From: Metapseudomonas resinovorans DSM 21078
GTDB lineage: Bacteria; Pseudomonadota; Gammaproteobacteria; Pseudomonadales; Pseudomonadaceae
DNA: 64,000 nucleotides
Direction: 5' to 3'
Assembly (NCBI RefSeq): GCF_000423545.1
Contig: NZ_AUIE01000006.1
Span: 124,001-188,000 of the forward strand
This document shows positions 48,697 through 59,013 of the stretch, one piece after another. The notes beneath the pieces are model-generated. The model had not been told where the DNA came from. It worked only from the letters and a program-made list of their open reading frames with translations, and did not search any database. Position 1 is the first letter of the stretch. Each line of letters starts with the position of its first letter. A program made the translations under genes and the position numbers.

Positions 48697-49467
48697 TTAC
48701 AGGTGGAAACCACCGTCGATGGGGATGATGTTGCCGGTCATGTAGGCTCCCGCCGTGCTCGCCAGGCTGATGGCCAGCGCCGCCATTTCCTCGCCCCGGC
48801 CCCAGCGCTTCATTGGGATCAGGGCGGTGTCGCGCGCCATGGCGTCGGGATCGTTGGCGATGAAGCGGGTCATTTTGCTGGGGAAGCGCCCGGGAGCGAT
48901 CACATTGACGTTGATGTGTTCGGCCACCAGTTCCCGCGCCAGCATCCGCGACAGTTGATGCAGCGCGGCCTTGCTCGGGCCATAGGCGTAGGCGTCCTCG
49001 CCGTGGGAGGTGATGCCGGCCACTGATCCGATATTGATCACCCGCGCTGGGCTGGCGTCGTTACCGGCTTTGCGCAGCAACGGCAGCAATTGCTGGATGC
49101 AGCTGAACACCGAGGTCACGTTGAGCTGCATGACTTTCTCCCAGCCCTTCACCGGGTAGCTCTCCAGGGGGGCGCCCCAGGTGGTGCCGGCGTTGTTCAC
49201 CAGGATGTCCAGTTGTTCGATGCGTTGCTCCAGCGCTGCGGCAAGGGCTTTTGCGCCGTCCTCGCTGGAGAGGTCGGCGACGAGGGCGTGGCATTCGCCA
49301 AAAGCGGAAAGCTCGGAGGCGGTCTCGTGGCAGGCCTCGGCATCGCGGGCGCAGATGAAAACGCGCGCGCCGGCTTCGAGGAGGCCCTGGGCGATCATCC
49401 GCCCAATGCCGCGGGTACCACCAGTAACCAGGGCGGTACGGCCCTGTAGGCTGAAATAGGAATGCAT
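48697..49467 (-). CDS. rhlG: NADPH-dependent beta-ketoacyl reductase, RhlG-like
   Basis: A 256-aa short-chain dehydrogenase. Cofactor motif TGGTRGIG lies near 15-22, NNAG near 90, the catalytic Ser in INIGSVAGI near 147, and YGPSK (Tyr/Lys) near 162. The whole sequence, including length and the ends MHSYFSLQGRTALVTGG and GNIIPIDGGFHL, closely fits P. aeruginosa RhlG, linked to rhamnolipid/PHA precursor supply. The rhlAB genes are not in the window. Confidence 0.85.
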   Translation of the reverse strand: MHSYFSLQGRTALVTGGTRGIGRMIAQGLLEAGARVFICARDAEACHETASELSAFGECHALVADLSSEDGAKALAAALEQRIEQLDILVNNAGTTWGAPLESYPVKGWEKVMQLNVTSVFSCIQQLLPLLRKAGNDASPARVINIGSVAGITSHGEDAYAYGPSKAALHQLSRMLARELVAEHINVNVIAPGRFPSKMTRFIANDPDAMARDTALIPMKRWGRGEEMAALAISLASTAGAYMTGNIIPIDGGFHL

Positions 49468-49561
49468 GAGGATGCCTCGACGATGATCTGAAGAGGCCCA
49501 TACCCTAGCCCCGGCGATGCCGGGGCGGTGGCATTATCGAGACGCGGAATACAGCGGCATT

Positions 49562-50203
49562 TCAGGCCGGTGCAGCCTGGGCGGCGGCCAGCTCGGCGTC
49601 CTTGGCCAGGGCGCGCTGGTAGGCGGGGCGTTCGACGAAACGGGCGATGTAGTCCTTGATCGCCGGCACCTCCGGGATCAACCCGAACTGGGTGGTCCAG
49701 TTCAGCGCGCTGCCCCAGAGCACGTCGGCAGCGGTGAACTGCTCGCCGAGCAGCCAGGGCCCGTCTTTCATCTGGCTGATCAGGGTCTTCATCACGCTGT
49801 CGAAGTCGCCGTAGGGCGAGCGTGCCTCGGGAATCGGCTCACGCTTCTGCACCCGGTCCACCACCGCCGGTTCGAAGCAGGACCCGTAGAACACCATCCA
49901 GCGCAGGTAGGGCCCGCGCAGCGGGTCGCCCAGGGGCGGGGCAAGCTTGGCCTCCGGGTAGAGGTCGGCGAGGTAGAGGTAGACCGAGACTTGCTCCGTG
50001 ACCACTGCATCACCGTGGGTGAGGGTGGGTACCTTGCCCATGGGGTTGATCGCGAGGAATTCCGGCTTGCGCTGCTCCCCGGTCTTCATGTTCATCACGT
50101 GGAGCGTGAAGTCGGCGCCGAGTTCTTCGAGCAGGGTCAGGGCACCGGTGGAACGGGTGTAGGGGCAGTGGTAGAGGGTTACCTGGCGGTTCTGGCTGGT
50201 CAT
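49562..50203 (-). CDS. Glutathione S-transferase family protein
   Basis: A 213-aa GST. The N-terminal thioredoxin-like domain has YHCPYTRSTGALTLLEELG and the cis-Pro region NPMGKVPTLTHGDAVVTEQVSVYLYLAD. The C-terminal helical domain follows (WLLGEQFTAADVLWGSAL). The substrate is unknown. Confidence 0.88.
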   Translation of the reverse strand: MTSQNRQVTLYHCPYTRSTGALTLLEELGADFTLHVMNMKTGEQRKPEFLAINPMGKVPTLTHGDAVVTEQVSVYLYLADLYPEAKLAPPLGDPLRGPYLRWMVFYGSCFEPAVVDRVQKREPIPEARSPYGDFDSVMKTLISQMKDGPWLLGEQFTAADVLWGSALNWTTQFGLIPEVPAIKDYIARFVERPAYQRALAKDAELAAAQAAPA

Positions 50204-50252
50204 TGTTGTGGTTCCGCTTGGGCCGTGGATGGAGCGAGTCTAGACGCTGCCC

Positions 50253-50603
50253 CTAGAGCCTGCCGTCTCGGCGCAAGCGACGAAGCACCCAGCGGCGGTA
50301 GACGAGCGACAGAAGCGGTTTGACGACCGGCAGGCCGAGCAGCCAGGCGAGCGGTGCCAGCCTCGGCACGCGGGTGAGCAGGAGAATGTAGGCGTCGAGT
50401 TCGCGGTGGATGCGGCCGGTTTCATCCTGGACGTGTAGTTCGGTCAGGGCGAGGTAAGGGTCGATGCCGAGCGCGCGTAGTTCGGCGTCGCGACCGGTGA
50501 TGTCGATCCACTCCACGCCTTCGGCGGCACGGGGCAAGGATTCGTACCAGCGGCGGTCGGCCATGCAGCGGGGGCAGGCGCCGTCGTAGAAGACCTTGAG
50601 CAT
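50253..50603 (-). CDS. DCC1-like thiol-disulfide protein (DUF393)
   Basis: A 116-aa protein with the DCC signature FYDGACPRCMADRRW (Cys at 10 and 13, CxxC) near the N-terminus, a thioredoxin-like fold, and a basic C-terminus ending RRWVLRRLRRDGRL. ATG 50603 starts the conserved part; the upstream frame is unconserved-looking. Role in redox is inferred from the family. Confidence 0.83.
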   Translation of the reverse strand: MLKVFYDGACPRCMADRRWYESLPRAAEGVEWIDITGRDAELRALGIDPYLALTELHVQDETGRIHRELDAYILLLTRVPRLAPLAWLLGLPVVKPLLSLVYRRWVLRRLRRDGRL

Positions 50604-50710
50604 GGTCAGGTTCCGGTGATGGGTAGCGCTGCGCTCCCGCGGAACGCCGCTCGCCACATCCTGCGACTCGATTCGGGTTCTATGTTCCGCTAGACGAATC
50701 AGTACCGCAA

Positions 50711-50736
50711 AGAAAAAGCCCCGCATCAGCGGGGCT
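50711..50736 (-). terminator. rimO terminator
   Basis: On the plus strand A-rich 50711-50717, AGCCCCGC (50717-50724), ATCA loop and GCGGGGCT (50729-50736). Read on the minus strand this is a GC hairpin with a U tract 20 bases after the rimO stop. Confidence 0.88.
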
Positions 50737-50755
50737 CAATCAACACAGCATCACA

Positions 50756-52078
50756 TCAGACCAGCTCGGCCCACATGTCGTATTCGTCGGCATCGACGAT
50801 GCGCACGCGCACCTTGTCGCCCGGCTTCACGCTGGTGGACTCGATGAACACGCTGCCGTCGATTTCCGGTGCGTCCGCCCAGGAACGGGCCACGGCACCT
50901 TCGTCGTCGACTTCGTCGATCAGCACGTCCATTTCGCGGCCGATCTTCAGCTGCAGGCGGGCGGTGGAAATGGCTTGCTGATGCGCCATGAAGCGCTCCC
51001 AGCGGTCCTGCTTGATGTCGTCCGGCACCGGCTCCAGGCCCAGGTCATTGGCCGGGGCGCCGTCCACCGGGGAGTACTGGAAGCAGCCGACGCGGTCCAG
51101 TTGGGCTTCGGTCAGCCAGTCCAGCAGGTACTGGAAGTCTTCCTCGGTTTCGCCGGGGAAGCCGACGATGAAGGTGGAGCGGATGGTCAGGTCCGGGCAG
51201 ATCTCGCGCCATTTCTTGATGCGCGCCAGGGTCTTGTCCTCGAACGCCGGGCGCTTCATGGACTTGAGCACTTTCGGGCTGGCGTGCTGGAAGGGGATGT
51301 CCAGGTAAGGCAGCAGCTTGCCTTCGGCCATGAGCGGGATCACGTCGTCCACGTTGGGGTACGGGTAGACGTAATGCAGGCGCACCCAAACGCCCATGGC
51401 GGAGAGGGCCTCGCAGAGTTCCAGCATGCGGGTCTTGACCGGCTGGCCGTTCCAGAAGTCGAGCTTGTACTTGAGGTCGACACCGTAGGCGCTGGTGTCC
51501 TGGGAGATCACCAGCAGCTCCTTGACGCCGGCCTTGACCAGGCGTTCGGCTTCGGAGAGCACATCACCCACCGGGCGGCTGACCAGTTTGCCGCGCATGG
51601 ACGGGATGATGCAGAAGCTGCAGCTGTGGTTGCAGCCTTCGGAAATCTTCAGGTAGGCGTAGTGGCGCGGGGTCAGCTTGATGCCTTGCGGCGGCACCAG
51701 GTCGACGAAGGGGTCGTGGTCGGCCTTCGGCGGCACCACTTCGTGCACGGCGCTGACCACTTGCTCGTACTGCTGTGGGCCGGTGACGGCCAGCACGCTC
51801 GGGTGCACGTCACGGATGGAGTCTTCGGATACGCCCATGCAGCCGGTGACGATCACCTTGCCGTTTTCGGCGATGGCTTCACCAATGGCATCCAGGGACT
51901 CGGCCTTGGCGCTGTCGATGAACCCGCAGGTGTTCACCACCACTACGTCGGCATCCTGGTAGGTCGGTACGATCTCGTAGCCTTCCATGCGCAGCTGGGT
52001 GAGGATGCGCTCGGAATCGACGGTGGCCTTCGGGCAACCCAGGCTGACGAATCCGACTTTGGGAGTAGCGGTGGACAT
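50756..52078 (-). CDS. rimO: Ribosomal protein uS12 methylthiotransferase RimO
   Basis: A 440-aa radical-SAM enzyme that adds a methylthio group to Asp88 of ribosomal protein S12. The N-terminal UPF0004 domain has three Cys ([24 protein letters not shown]). The radical SAM cluster is [12 protein letters not shown] near 146-157, and a C-terminal TRAM domain ends the protein (about 375-438). Confidence 0.97.
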   Translation of the reverse strand: MSTATPKVGFVSLGCPKATVDSERILTQLRMEGYEIVPTYQDADVVVVNTCGFIDSAKAESLDAIGEAIAENGKVIVTGCMGVSEDSIRDVHPSVLAVTGPQQYEQVVSAVHEVVPPKADHDPFVDLVPPQGIKLTPRHYAYLKISEGCNHSCSFCIIPSMRGKLVSRPVGDVLSEAERLVKAGVKELLVISQDTSAYGVDLKYKLDFWNGQPVKTRMLELCEALSAMGVWVRLHYVYPYPNVDDVIPLMAEGKLLPYLDIPFQHASPKVLKSMKRPAFEDKTLARIKKWREICPDLTIRSTFIVGFPGETEEDFQYLLDWLTEAQLDRVGCFQYSPVDGAPANDLGLEPVPDDIKQDRWERFMAHQQAISTARLQLKIGREMDVLIDEVDDEGAVARSWADAPEIDGSVFIESTSVKPGDKVRVRIVDADEYDMWAELV

Positions 52079-52287
52079 GTGCGGCTAACCTCAATGGGCG
52101 CTCGGGAGGGCGCCTCTGATCAAAAAGTGCGCAATTCTAGCGGCAGGCGTCGGTCATTTCTACCCTTACGTGTCGTCATTTCGCAGCTAGCCTTTGGGAA
52201 GCCGGCATAGGCGGGGCGGGACGCCCATGTTCGCCGGATGAGCTGCCCCAACGATGCGCTTCAACTGTCATCAGCAGGAAGGTTCAG

Positions 52288-54192
52288 ATGAGCGAAAGCA
52301 TCACGCAACCCGCCGAGCAGCATGCCGGACATACGGCTTCAGGGCTCGGTTTGCTGGTGGCCGCTGCCGGTGTGGTCTACGGCGATATCGGCACCAGCCC
52401 GTTGTACACCCTCAAGGAAGTCTTCTCCGCCCAGTACGGCGTCCAGATCAATCACGATGGGGTTCTGGGCGTGCTTTCGCTGATCTTCTGGTCGCTGATC
52501 TGGGTGGTGTCGATCAAGTACGTGCTGTTCATCCTGCGCGCGGACAACGACGGGGAAGGCGGCGCCATGGCCCTGACGGCCCTGGCCCAGCGCGCCGCCA
52601 GGTCGTATCCCCGATTGAAGGCAGCCGTGTTGTTGCTCGGCTTGTGCGGGACCGCGCTGTTCTATGGCGACAGCATGATTACCCCGGCGATCTCGGTGCT
52701 TTCTGCCATCGAGGGGCTGGAAATCGCGTTCGATGGCCTGGAGCAGTGGGTCGTGCCCTTGTCGCTGATCGTGCTGGTGGGCCTGTTTCTGATCCAGAAG
52801 CACGGCACCGCGCGGATTGGTACCCTCTTCGGGCCGATCATGGTGCTCTGGTTCAGTGTGCTCGGTGCCCTAGGCATCTATGGCATCGCCCAGCAGCCGG
52901 AAGTGCTGAAAGCGCTCAATCCCTGGTGGTGCGTACATTTTTTCGTTATCCACCCGGGCATCGGCGTCGCCATCCTCGGGGCCGTGGTGCTGGCCCTGAC
53001 CGGTGCCGAAGCACTCTATGCCGACATGGGCCACTTTGGCCGCAAGCCCATCGCCCGCGCCTGGTTCTTCCTGGTGTTGCCGGGGCTGGTGCTGAACTAC
53101 TTCGGTCAGGGGGCGATAATCCTTGCCGACCCTGCCGCAGCCCGTAACCCTTTCTATCTGTTGGCGCCGGGCTGGGCGCTGCTGCCCATGGTCGGGCTGG
53201 CCACCCTGGCCACCGTGATCGCCTCCCAGGCAGTGATTTCCGGGGCCTTCTCCCTGACGCATCAGGCTATGCAACTCGGTTACATACCGCGCATGTTCGT
53301 CCAGCACACCTCGCAGCAGGAGCAGGGGCAAATCTACATCGGTGCGGTGAACTGGGCGCTCATGGTGGGCGTGGTGTTGCTGGTGCTGGGCTTCGAGTCG
53401 TCAGGGGCGCTGGCCTCGGCCTACGGCGTGGCGGTAACCGGCACCATGCTGATCACCACCCTGCTGGTGGCCGTGGTGATGCTGCTGCTGTGGAAAACTC
53501 CGTGGTGGCTGGCCGTGCCCGTACTGTTGGGCTTCCTCTTCGTCGACAGCCTGTTCTTCGCGGCCAACGTGCCAAAGATTTTCCAGGGAGGGGCCTTCCC
53601 GGTGATCGCCGGCGTCGCGCTGTTCACCCTGATGACTACCTGGAAACGTGGCAAGCAGATCGTGGTCGAGCGCCTGGACGAAACCGCGCTACCGTTGCCA
53701 CTGTTCATCAGCAGTATCCGTTCACAGCCTCCGCATCGGGTGCAGGGCACCGCCGTGTTCCTCACCGCGCGGACAGACGCGGTGCCCCATGCCTTGCTGC
53801 ACAATCTGTTGCATAACCAGGTACTGCACGAGCAGGTGGTGCTGCTGACCGTGGTGAGCGAGGACACGCCACGGGTGGCGGCAGACCGGCGTTTCGAGGT
53901 AGACGCCTATGGCGATGGATTCTTCCGGGTGATCCTGCACTTCGGCTTTATCGAAGAACCGGACGTGCCAGCGGCGCTGAGGCTCTGTCACCTCAACGAG
54001 CTGGATTTCAGCCCGATGAGCACCACCTGGTTTCTCAGCCGGGAAACGGTGATCCCCACCAAACGCATCGGCATGGCGCGCTGGCGCGAGGCCTTGTTCG
54101 CCTTCTTGCTGAAGAACGCCAACAGTAACTTGAGGTACTTCAATCTGCCGCTGAACCGGGTGATCGAGTTGGGGACGCAGGTGGAGATTTGA
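52288..54192 (+). CDS. kup: Low-affinity potassium transporter Kup
   Basis: A 634-aa K+ uptake permease of the KUP/HAK family with 12 membrane helices in the first 430 residues and a cytoplasmic C-terminal domain. Signatures are [18 protein letters not shown] near 29-46, the acidic [13 protein letters not shown] near 84, and [14 protein letters not shown] near 132. GGAAGG precedes the ATG. The 209-base gap to the divergent rimO holds no other gene. Confidence 0.96.
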   Translation: MSESITQPAEQHAGHTASGLGLLVAAAGVVYGDIGTSPLYTLKEVFSAQYGVQINHDGVLGVLSLIFWSLIWVVSIKYVLFILRADNDGEGGAMALTALAQRAARSYPRLKAAVLLLGLCGTALFYGDSMITPAISVLSAIEGLEIAFDGLEQWVVPLSLIVLVGLFLIQKHGTARIGTLFGPIMVLWFSVLGALGIYGIAQQPEVLKALNPWWCVHFFVIHPGIGVAILGAVVLALTGAEALYADMGHFGRKPIARAWFFLVLPGLVLNYFGQGAIILADPAAARNPFYLLAPGWALLPMVGLATLATVIASQAVISGAFSLTHQAMQLGYIPRMFVQHTSQQEQGQIYIGAVNWALMVGVVLLVLGFESSGALASAYGVAVTGTMLITTLLVAVVMLLLWKTPWWLAVPVLLGFLFVDSLFFAANVPKIFQGGAFPVIAGVALFTLMTTWKRGKQIVVERLDETALPLPLFISSIRSQPPHRVQGTAVFLTARTDAVPHALLHNLLHNQVLHEQVVLLTVVSEDTPRVAADRRFEVDAYGDGFFRVILHFGFIEEPDVPAALRLCHLNELDFSPMSTTWFLSRETVIPTKRIGMARWREALFAFLLKNANSNLRYFNLPLNRVIELGTQVEI

Positions 54193-54211
54193 AGGCGGGG
54201 ATTGGAGAGTC

Positions 54212-54233
54212 GGGTGCGCCACGCGGCGCACCC
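54212..54233. repeat. GC palindrome at convergent end of kup
   Basis: GGGTGCGCC (54212-54220) and GGCGCACCC (54225-54233) form a 9-bp stem with a four-base loop. It lies between kup and the convergent cytochrome gene and resembles a REP unit; it lacks a U tract. Confidence 0.6.
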
Positions 54234-54248
54234 TGAGGCATGTGGCGA

Positions 54249-54797
54249 TCAGCCCTTGCGCGGCAGCATCCGCACCAGGGTGTTATCCCGGCTCACATAG
54301 TGGTGGAACAGCGCCGCCACCGCGTGCAGGCCGATCAGCCAGTAGCCGGCAGTGCCCGCCAGTTCGTGGAGTTCCTTGATCTGCCCGGCCAGCTCCTTGT
54401 TCGGGCCGATCAGTGCCGGCAGTTCAAGGCCGAAGAAGGGAGTGGGCTTGCCCGCTGCGCTGAGGATCAGCCAACCGGCCAGGGGCGCGCCGATCATCAG
54501 GGCATAGAGTGCCAGGTGCATCAGTTTGGCGAGGGCGTTCTGCCAGCTCGTCGGCGCGGGTTGAATGGCTGGCGCGGGGGAAATCATCCGCCCGATCAGG
54601 CGCAGCCAGACCAGGAAGAACACCGCCATGCCGAGCATGAAGTGCCACTGCTTGAGTAGTTCGCGGGTTTCGCTGCCCTTGGGAAAGTTGCCCTTCAGTT
54701 CGATGCAGGCATAGACGGTTGCGATCAGTACCAGCATCAGCCAGTGCAGGGCGATAGATAGGTTCCCGTAGCGGGAAGTTGCGTTCTTGAGACTCAT
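54249..54797 (-). CDS. Cytochrome b561 family protein
   Basis: A 182-aa four-helix di-heme membrane protein. Heme-ligand histidines are seen in SIALHWLMLVLIA (near 18), KQWHFMLGMAVFF (near 52), and the later LMHLALYALM and LHAVAALFHHY segments. It transfers electrons between quinone and periplasmic acceptors, possibly superoxide as in E. coli CybB. GAGG precedes ATG 54797; the longer frame overlaps the upstream gene and is rejected. Confidence 0.9.
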   Translation of the reverse strand: MSLKNATSRYGNLSIALHWLMLVLIATVYACIELKGNFPKGSETRELLKQWHFMLGMAVFFLVWLRLIGRMISPAPAIQPAPTSWQNALAKLMHLALYALMIGAPLAGWLILSAAGKPTPFFGLELPALIGPNKELAGQIKELHELAGTAGYWLIGLHAVAALFHHYVSRDNTLVRMLPRKG

Positions 54798-54871
54798 CAC
54801 GGTACCTCGTGCTCGATATTCAAAACGGAGCGGAGGATAGCCCCTTTGTCTTAAGCGAATCTGAACCTGGG

Positions 54872-56143
54872 TCAATCCTTGGCCAGTGGTTCCTGCCGCT
54901 TCTCGACGGCAGCCAGCATTTTCTCCGCCAATGCCGGGTAGTTCTCGTCGTAATGGTGGCCGCCGGGCAGCTCGAGGTTTTCCCCGACGGTGCCCGGCTG
55001 TGTGCAGCCGCTTTCGTCGGCTTCTTCCTTGCCGAACACGCAGAGCACCTTGGTGGCCGGCAGTCTGGCCAGTTCCGGCCCGGTGGCGGCTTCCTGGCCG
55101 GCTTTGCCGAGCCAACCCTGCACCTCGATCTCGAAGCTGCCACTGCGCGCCAGGGCCAGTAGCAGGATGGCGTCCACCTGATCCTGATCGGCCTTGGACA
55201 GGTGGTTATAGAAGGCCGGCAGCACGTCAGCGCCGAAGGAGTAGCCGGCCAGCACGAAGTGCTTGGCTCCCCACTTTTCACGGTATTCCTTCATCAGCCG
55301 GCTGAGATCGGCAGCGCCCTGCTCGGGACTCTTGTGCTGCCAGAAGTAACGCAGGGAATCGATGCCCACCACCGGGTAGTCGCGCTTGGCCATCTCATCG
55401 GCCACCGCACGGTCCAGGTCGCGCCAGCCGCCATCGCCGGAATAGAACAGGGTGACCGTCTCGGCAGGCTTGGCGGCCGGTACTTCCACCACAGGCAATG
55501 GCTCGCCCTGGCCCTGCAACAGGCTCTGCACGCGTTGCTGGAGCAACTGCACCAGGCTGGTGTCGTAGTCGCTGATCAGGGTTTCGGCGTTGGCCTGGTT
55601 GCGGGCGAAGGCGGCGCTGGGGTCGTCCGGGTTGTCGTTCCAGGCGGCCAGCCAGCGGCCGTGGGCGGCCTTCTGTGGCAGGTCGGCGGGGCAGTCGGGG
55701 GTCGCCAGGCTGAAGTCGATGGACAGGGCCTGGGCCGTGTCGTCGAACTGTCCGGCCAGCCAGCGCCAGGCGAAGCTGGCTCCCGGACCGATGCCGGCCA
55801 CCAGGGTGGGCTCGCCGCCAAGGGTTTCGCGGGCTTGCTGCAAGCGCTGCTGCTGTGCCGCGCAATCCTTGGTCGGCAGGTCGAGTTGTAGAAGTCGCGC
55901 GTTGCTGCTGCGGGCCAGGGTCAGCAAATCGGCATCCGCCAGACGCTGATTGCCGCTGGTCACCAGCAGCACGCGGTGCTGCACGGCTCCCGAGGGATTG
56001 GCCAGGGTCATGGCACTGCCGTCGGGCAGTTTCAGATGGTCCAGCCTGGCCTGGGGGGCGGGGCGGCTCCAGACCAGTAGGGCCGCGCCCACCAAAGCGA
56101 GGATCAGGATCAGCAGCAGGCGTCGCCAGTTGCGTTTGAGCAT
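54872..56143 (-). CDS. AcvB/VirJ-type periplasmic hydrolase (alanyl-PG hydrolase)
   Basis: A 423-aa protein with an N-terminal membrane anchor (LLLILILALVGAALLVWS) and an alpha/beta-hydrolase part at about 225-420. The nucleophile elbow is LAGYSFGADVLP (Ser near 297) and the end has GGHHYDENYPALAEKM (His). It is coupled (7-base gap) to mprF, like P. aeruginosa PA0919 downstream of PA0920, where it removes alanine from alanyl-phosphatidylglycerol. That function is inferred from the pairing and family. Confidence 0.85.
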   Translation of the reverse strand: MLKRNWRRLLLILILALVGAALLVWSRPAPQARLDHLKLPDGSAMTLANPSGAVQHRVLLVTSGNQRLADADLLTLARSSNARLLQLDLPTKDCAAQQQRLQQARETLGGEPTLVAGIGPGASFAWRWLAGQFDDTAQALSIDFSLATPDCPADLPQKAAHGRWLAAWNDNPDDPSAAFARNQANAETLISDYDTSLVQLLQQRVQSLLQGQGEPLPVVEVPAAKPAETVTLFYSGDGGWRDLDRAVADEMAKRDYPVVGIDSLRYFWQHKSPEQGAADLSRLMKEYREKWGAKHFVLAGYSFGADVLPAFYNHLSKADQDQVDAILLLALARSGSFEIEVQGWLGKAGQEAATGPELARLPATKVLCVFGKEEADESGCTQPGTVGENLELPGGHHYDENYPALAEKMLAAVEKRQEPLAKD

Positions 56144-56150
56144 GCGTACC

Positions 56151-58796
56151 TCAGCGTTTGATCAGGCCGGTAAAGCCGCCGGCGATCAGGGCAGCGGTAT
56201 CGGCCAGCGCCACCAGCGGGTCGAGGCCTGCGGGCACGGCCATGTAGCGCGGCTCCCAGTCTGGCTGGAACTTCTCCTTGAAGCGACGCAGGCCCTGGAA
56301 GTTATAGAACTGCTCGCCACGCCGGAACACGAGGGCGCCGAGACGTTGGGTCAGGGGCGCACCGCGGCGCGGCTGCAGTCCGGCCAGGGGCACCATGCCC
56401 AGGCTGAAGCGGGCATGGCCGCGTTCCTTGTAGTGCAGCAGCAGGCTGAGCATGAGGAACTCCATGGTGAGCTTCGGGGCGTGCGGATGGACGCGCATCA
56501 GGTCAATGCTGGACAGGGTATTGCCCTCGGTTTCCAGCAGGTTGGCGAAGGCCACCGGCTTGCCCTCGAACTCGATGGTGGCGATGCGGAAGTGGTTCAG
56601 GTAGTCGGGGTCGAAGCGACCGAGGGAAAAGCCTTTCTCCCGTGCCTGTTTGCCTTGCATCCAGGCTTCGGAGATGGTCCTCAGCTGATCCAGGGGGGCA
56701 GTCCCGGCATCGTAGATCTGCAGGCCGAGGCCGTCGCGCTGGCCACGGCTGAGGGTGTAGCGCAGGTCCTTCATGGCCTTGTTCTTGGCGTCCAGGTCGA
56801 ATCGGGGGAGGTCGACCCGGGCTTCCTCGCCCAGCTTCAGCGCGGACAGACCGATATCCATGTAGTAGGGCAGGTTCTCCGCGCGCACCTGGTAGAACAC
56901 CGGCCGCGCATGGTGGTGGTCGCAGAGGTCGCGGAACTGCCAGATCAGCTCGGCGCGCCGGTAGGACGGACCAATGGGATCGAACAGCGCCACCAGGCTG
57001 CGGCCGCGGCGGGCGTACATGAGGAAGGCGTCACCCTCCGGATGGAAGAGCAGCGCCTTGTCCCCCGTCAGCACCAGGCCGCCATCGGGTTGGTCGGAGT
57101 TGCGGATGACCTCGACGGCGCGCAGCAGCTCCTCTTTCGTGGGTTCGTGGATGGTCGGTGGCAGCGGACGCAATAGCCAGGCCAGGGCGATGCCCGCGAG
57201 CAGCAGGCCGCTGGCCAGGGAGGCGCGCAGGGCGCGAGGGGCGTCGCCGTCCACCTCGAACTGCCACCAGAGCTCATGGCTATAGGGTACGTCCTGGAAG
57301 GCGAAGAACATCAACCAGAGGGCGGCGAGCAATACGCAGGCGCTGGCAGCGAGGTTAAGCGGCGAGAAGGGCACTTCCAGCAGGCGGCTGGGGCGGTAGA
57401 AAGCGCTGCGAAAAATGGCCAGCAGCATGGCCGTCATGGTCAGGAGACTGGCTTCCTCCCAATCGAACCCCTTCAGAAGCGACAGCCCGGCGCCAGCCAG
57501 CAGGAGCACTACTGTCAGCGCCCAGGCTGCCGACAGGCGATGGCGCAGGCCGTGGGCGAGCAGCAGGCAGAGCACGCCGATGAGGCTTGCTGCCAGGTGT
57601 GAGGCGTCGATCAGGCGATGGGGAATCAGGAAGCTCAGGTGTTCCAGGCGGGTGTCCGCTGCCGGGGTAACGCCGGAAAACAGCAGCACCACGCCGGACA
57701 GGAACACCAACAACGACAGCACCGGTGCGGCCAGGCCGGAGGCGGCGCGCAGGGCCTGGCGGCCAGCGGGGAACAGACGCTGTGCCTCGTTCGCCAGCAG
57801 CAACAGGCAGGCCAGTACCAGCGGCAGACCGACATAGATCAGGCGGTAGAGCACCAGGGCGGCCGCCAGCGGCGCTGCGCCCAACTGGCCGGCAAAGGCG
57901 GCCAGCAGTACAGCCTCGAACACGCCGACGCCGCCCGGTACGTGGCTGAGCACGCCGGCTGCCAGGGCGAGCATGTAGACCAGCAGGAAGGCGCCGAGCG
58001 GCGGCGCCTCCGGGAGCAGGACATAGAGCACGCAGGCGGCGGCGCAGACATCCACCACCGTGATCAGCAGCTGCACCGCCGACAGACGCAGTCCGGGTAG
58101 GCGCACGCTGCGATTGCCCAGGCGGATATCGATGCAGCCAGGCACGGGTGGTTCCGGCGCGCGCTGGCGGGAAATCCAGAAGATCAGCCCGGCACCGGTC
58201 AGCAGCACAGCCAGGGCCAGGCTGATCACCAGGCTTTCCGGCAGGCCCAGGGCCAGGGAAGCCGCTGCCGGGGCACTCAGCGCGGCCAGGGCAGCCAGCG
58301 GCGGGAGCGCCGAGCCCAGCGCGAGGCTGGCGAACAGGGTAATGCGGGCGATATCGCCGGCGCCCAGTTTGTCGCGGCCGTAGAGACGGAAACGTACCGA
58401 GCCGCCCGTGAGCATCGACAGGCCGACCGCGTTACCAATGCCCGAGGCGCAGAAGCTGCCGAGGGCCATGCGCTGCAACGGCAGGTGCACGCCAGCGAAG
58501 CGGCAGCCGGACCACTCGTAACCGACATAGGCCATGAAGCTGACGGAGGTGGCCGCCAGCGCCAACAGCAGGCTGGTGCCGGGAACGTCGTGGACGGCGG
58601 TGCGCAGGGCATTGGGGTCCAGTTCCCGCAGCAGGTGCCAGCAGGCCAGCAAGCCGAGCACGAAGACCAGCAGGGTGAAGGCGATGACGATCCACTGCCG
58701 GTAGGCTGTGAGGCTATCGAGCCAGCGTAGCGGGGCCGGTTCTTCGTTGAGTTGGCCGTTGGCCGGGCGTTCCACTGGCGGAGTGTTGGCGCGCAT
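56151..58796 (-). CDS. mprF: Phosphatidylglycerol aminoacyltransferase MprF
   Basis: An 881-aa membrane enzyme that transfers an amino acid from tRNA to phosphatidylglycerol and flips the product, lowering surface charge and peptide susceptibility. The N-terminal about 540 residues contain roughly 14 helices (UPF0104 flippase; GYEWSGCRFAGVHLPLQRM near 92). The C-terminal 330 residues are the DUF2156 synthase (LVALFDPIGPSYRRAELIWQF; SSIDLMRVHPHAPKLTMEFLM). Homology to PA0920 suggests alanine as substrate. The 217-base stretch 58797-59013 has no gene. Confidence 0.93.
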   Translation of the reverse strand: MRANTPPVERPANGQLNEEPAPLRWLDSLTAYRQWIVIAFTLLVFVLGLLACWHLLRELDPNALRTAVHDVPGTSLLLALAATSVSFMAYVGYEWSGCRFAGVHLPLQRMALGSFCASGIGNAVGLSMLTGGSVRFRLYGRDKLGAGDIARITLFASLALGSALPPLAALAALSAPAAASLALGLPESLVISLALAVLLTGAGLIFWISRQRAPEPPVPGCIDIRLGNRSVRLPGLRLSAVQLLITVVDVCAAACVLYVLLPEAPPLGAFLLVYMLALAAGVLSHVPGGVGVFEAVLLAAFAGQLGAAPLAAALVLYRLIYVGLPLVLACLLLLANEAQRLFPAGRQALRAASGLAAPVLSLLVFLSGVVLLFSGVTPAADTRLEHLSFLIPHRLIDASHLAASLIGVLCLLLAHGLRHRLSAAWALTVVLLLAGAGLSLLKGFDWEEASLLTMTAMLLAIFRSAFYRPSRLLEVPFSPLNLAASACVLLAALWLMFFAFQDVPYSHELWWQFEVDGDAPRALRASLASGLLLAGIALAWLLRPLPPTIHEPTKEELLRAVEVIRNSDQPDGGLVLTGDKALLFHPEGDAFLMYARRGRSLVALFDPIGPSYRRAELIWQFRDLCDHHHARPVFYQVRAENLPYYMDIGLSALKLGEEARVDLPRFDLDAKNKAMKDLRYTLSRGQRDGLGLQIYDAGTAPLDQLRTISEAWMQGKQAREKGFSLGRFDPDYLNHFRIATIEFEGKPVAFANLLETEGNTLSSIDLMRVHPHAPKLTMEFLMLSLLLHYKERGHARFSLGMVPLAGLQPRRGAPLTQRLGALVFRRGEQFYNFQGLRRFKEKFQPDWEPRYMAVPAGLDPLVALADTAALIAGGFTGLIKR

Positions 58797-59013
58797 CGAG
58801 CACCTCTAGGCAATGTGCGCCACTGAGTGTGGGCGTCGACAGCAAGTTCCAAGTGTCTGGCAGAACTTTTTCTTCGCCGGCATTGCTGCAGTGAAGTGCG
58901 AGAAATGGCCGGGTGCATCGCCAAGTCTAGGCGAGCGCGGGGGGGCGGCTGAAGCGGGGGGCGCGGCGTGCGGAAGCGGCGGGCGGCAATTGGTCGCGGC
59001 CTGGGGGCGTCGG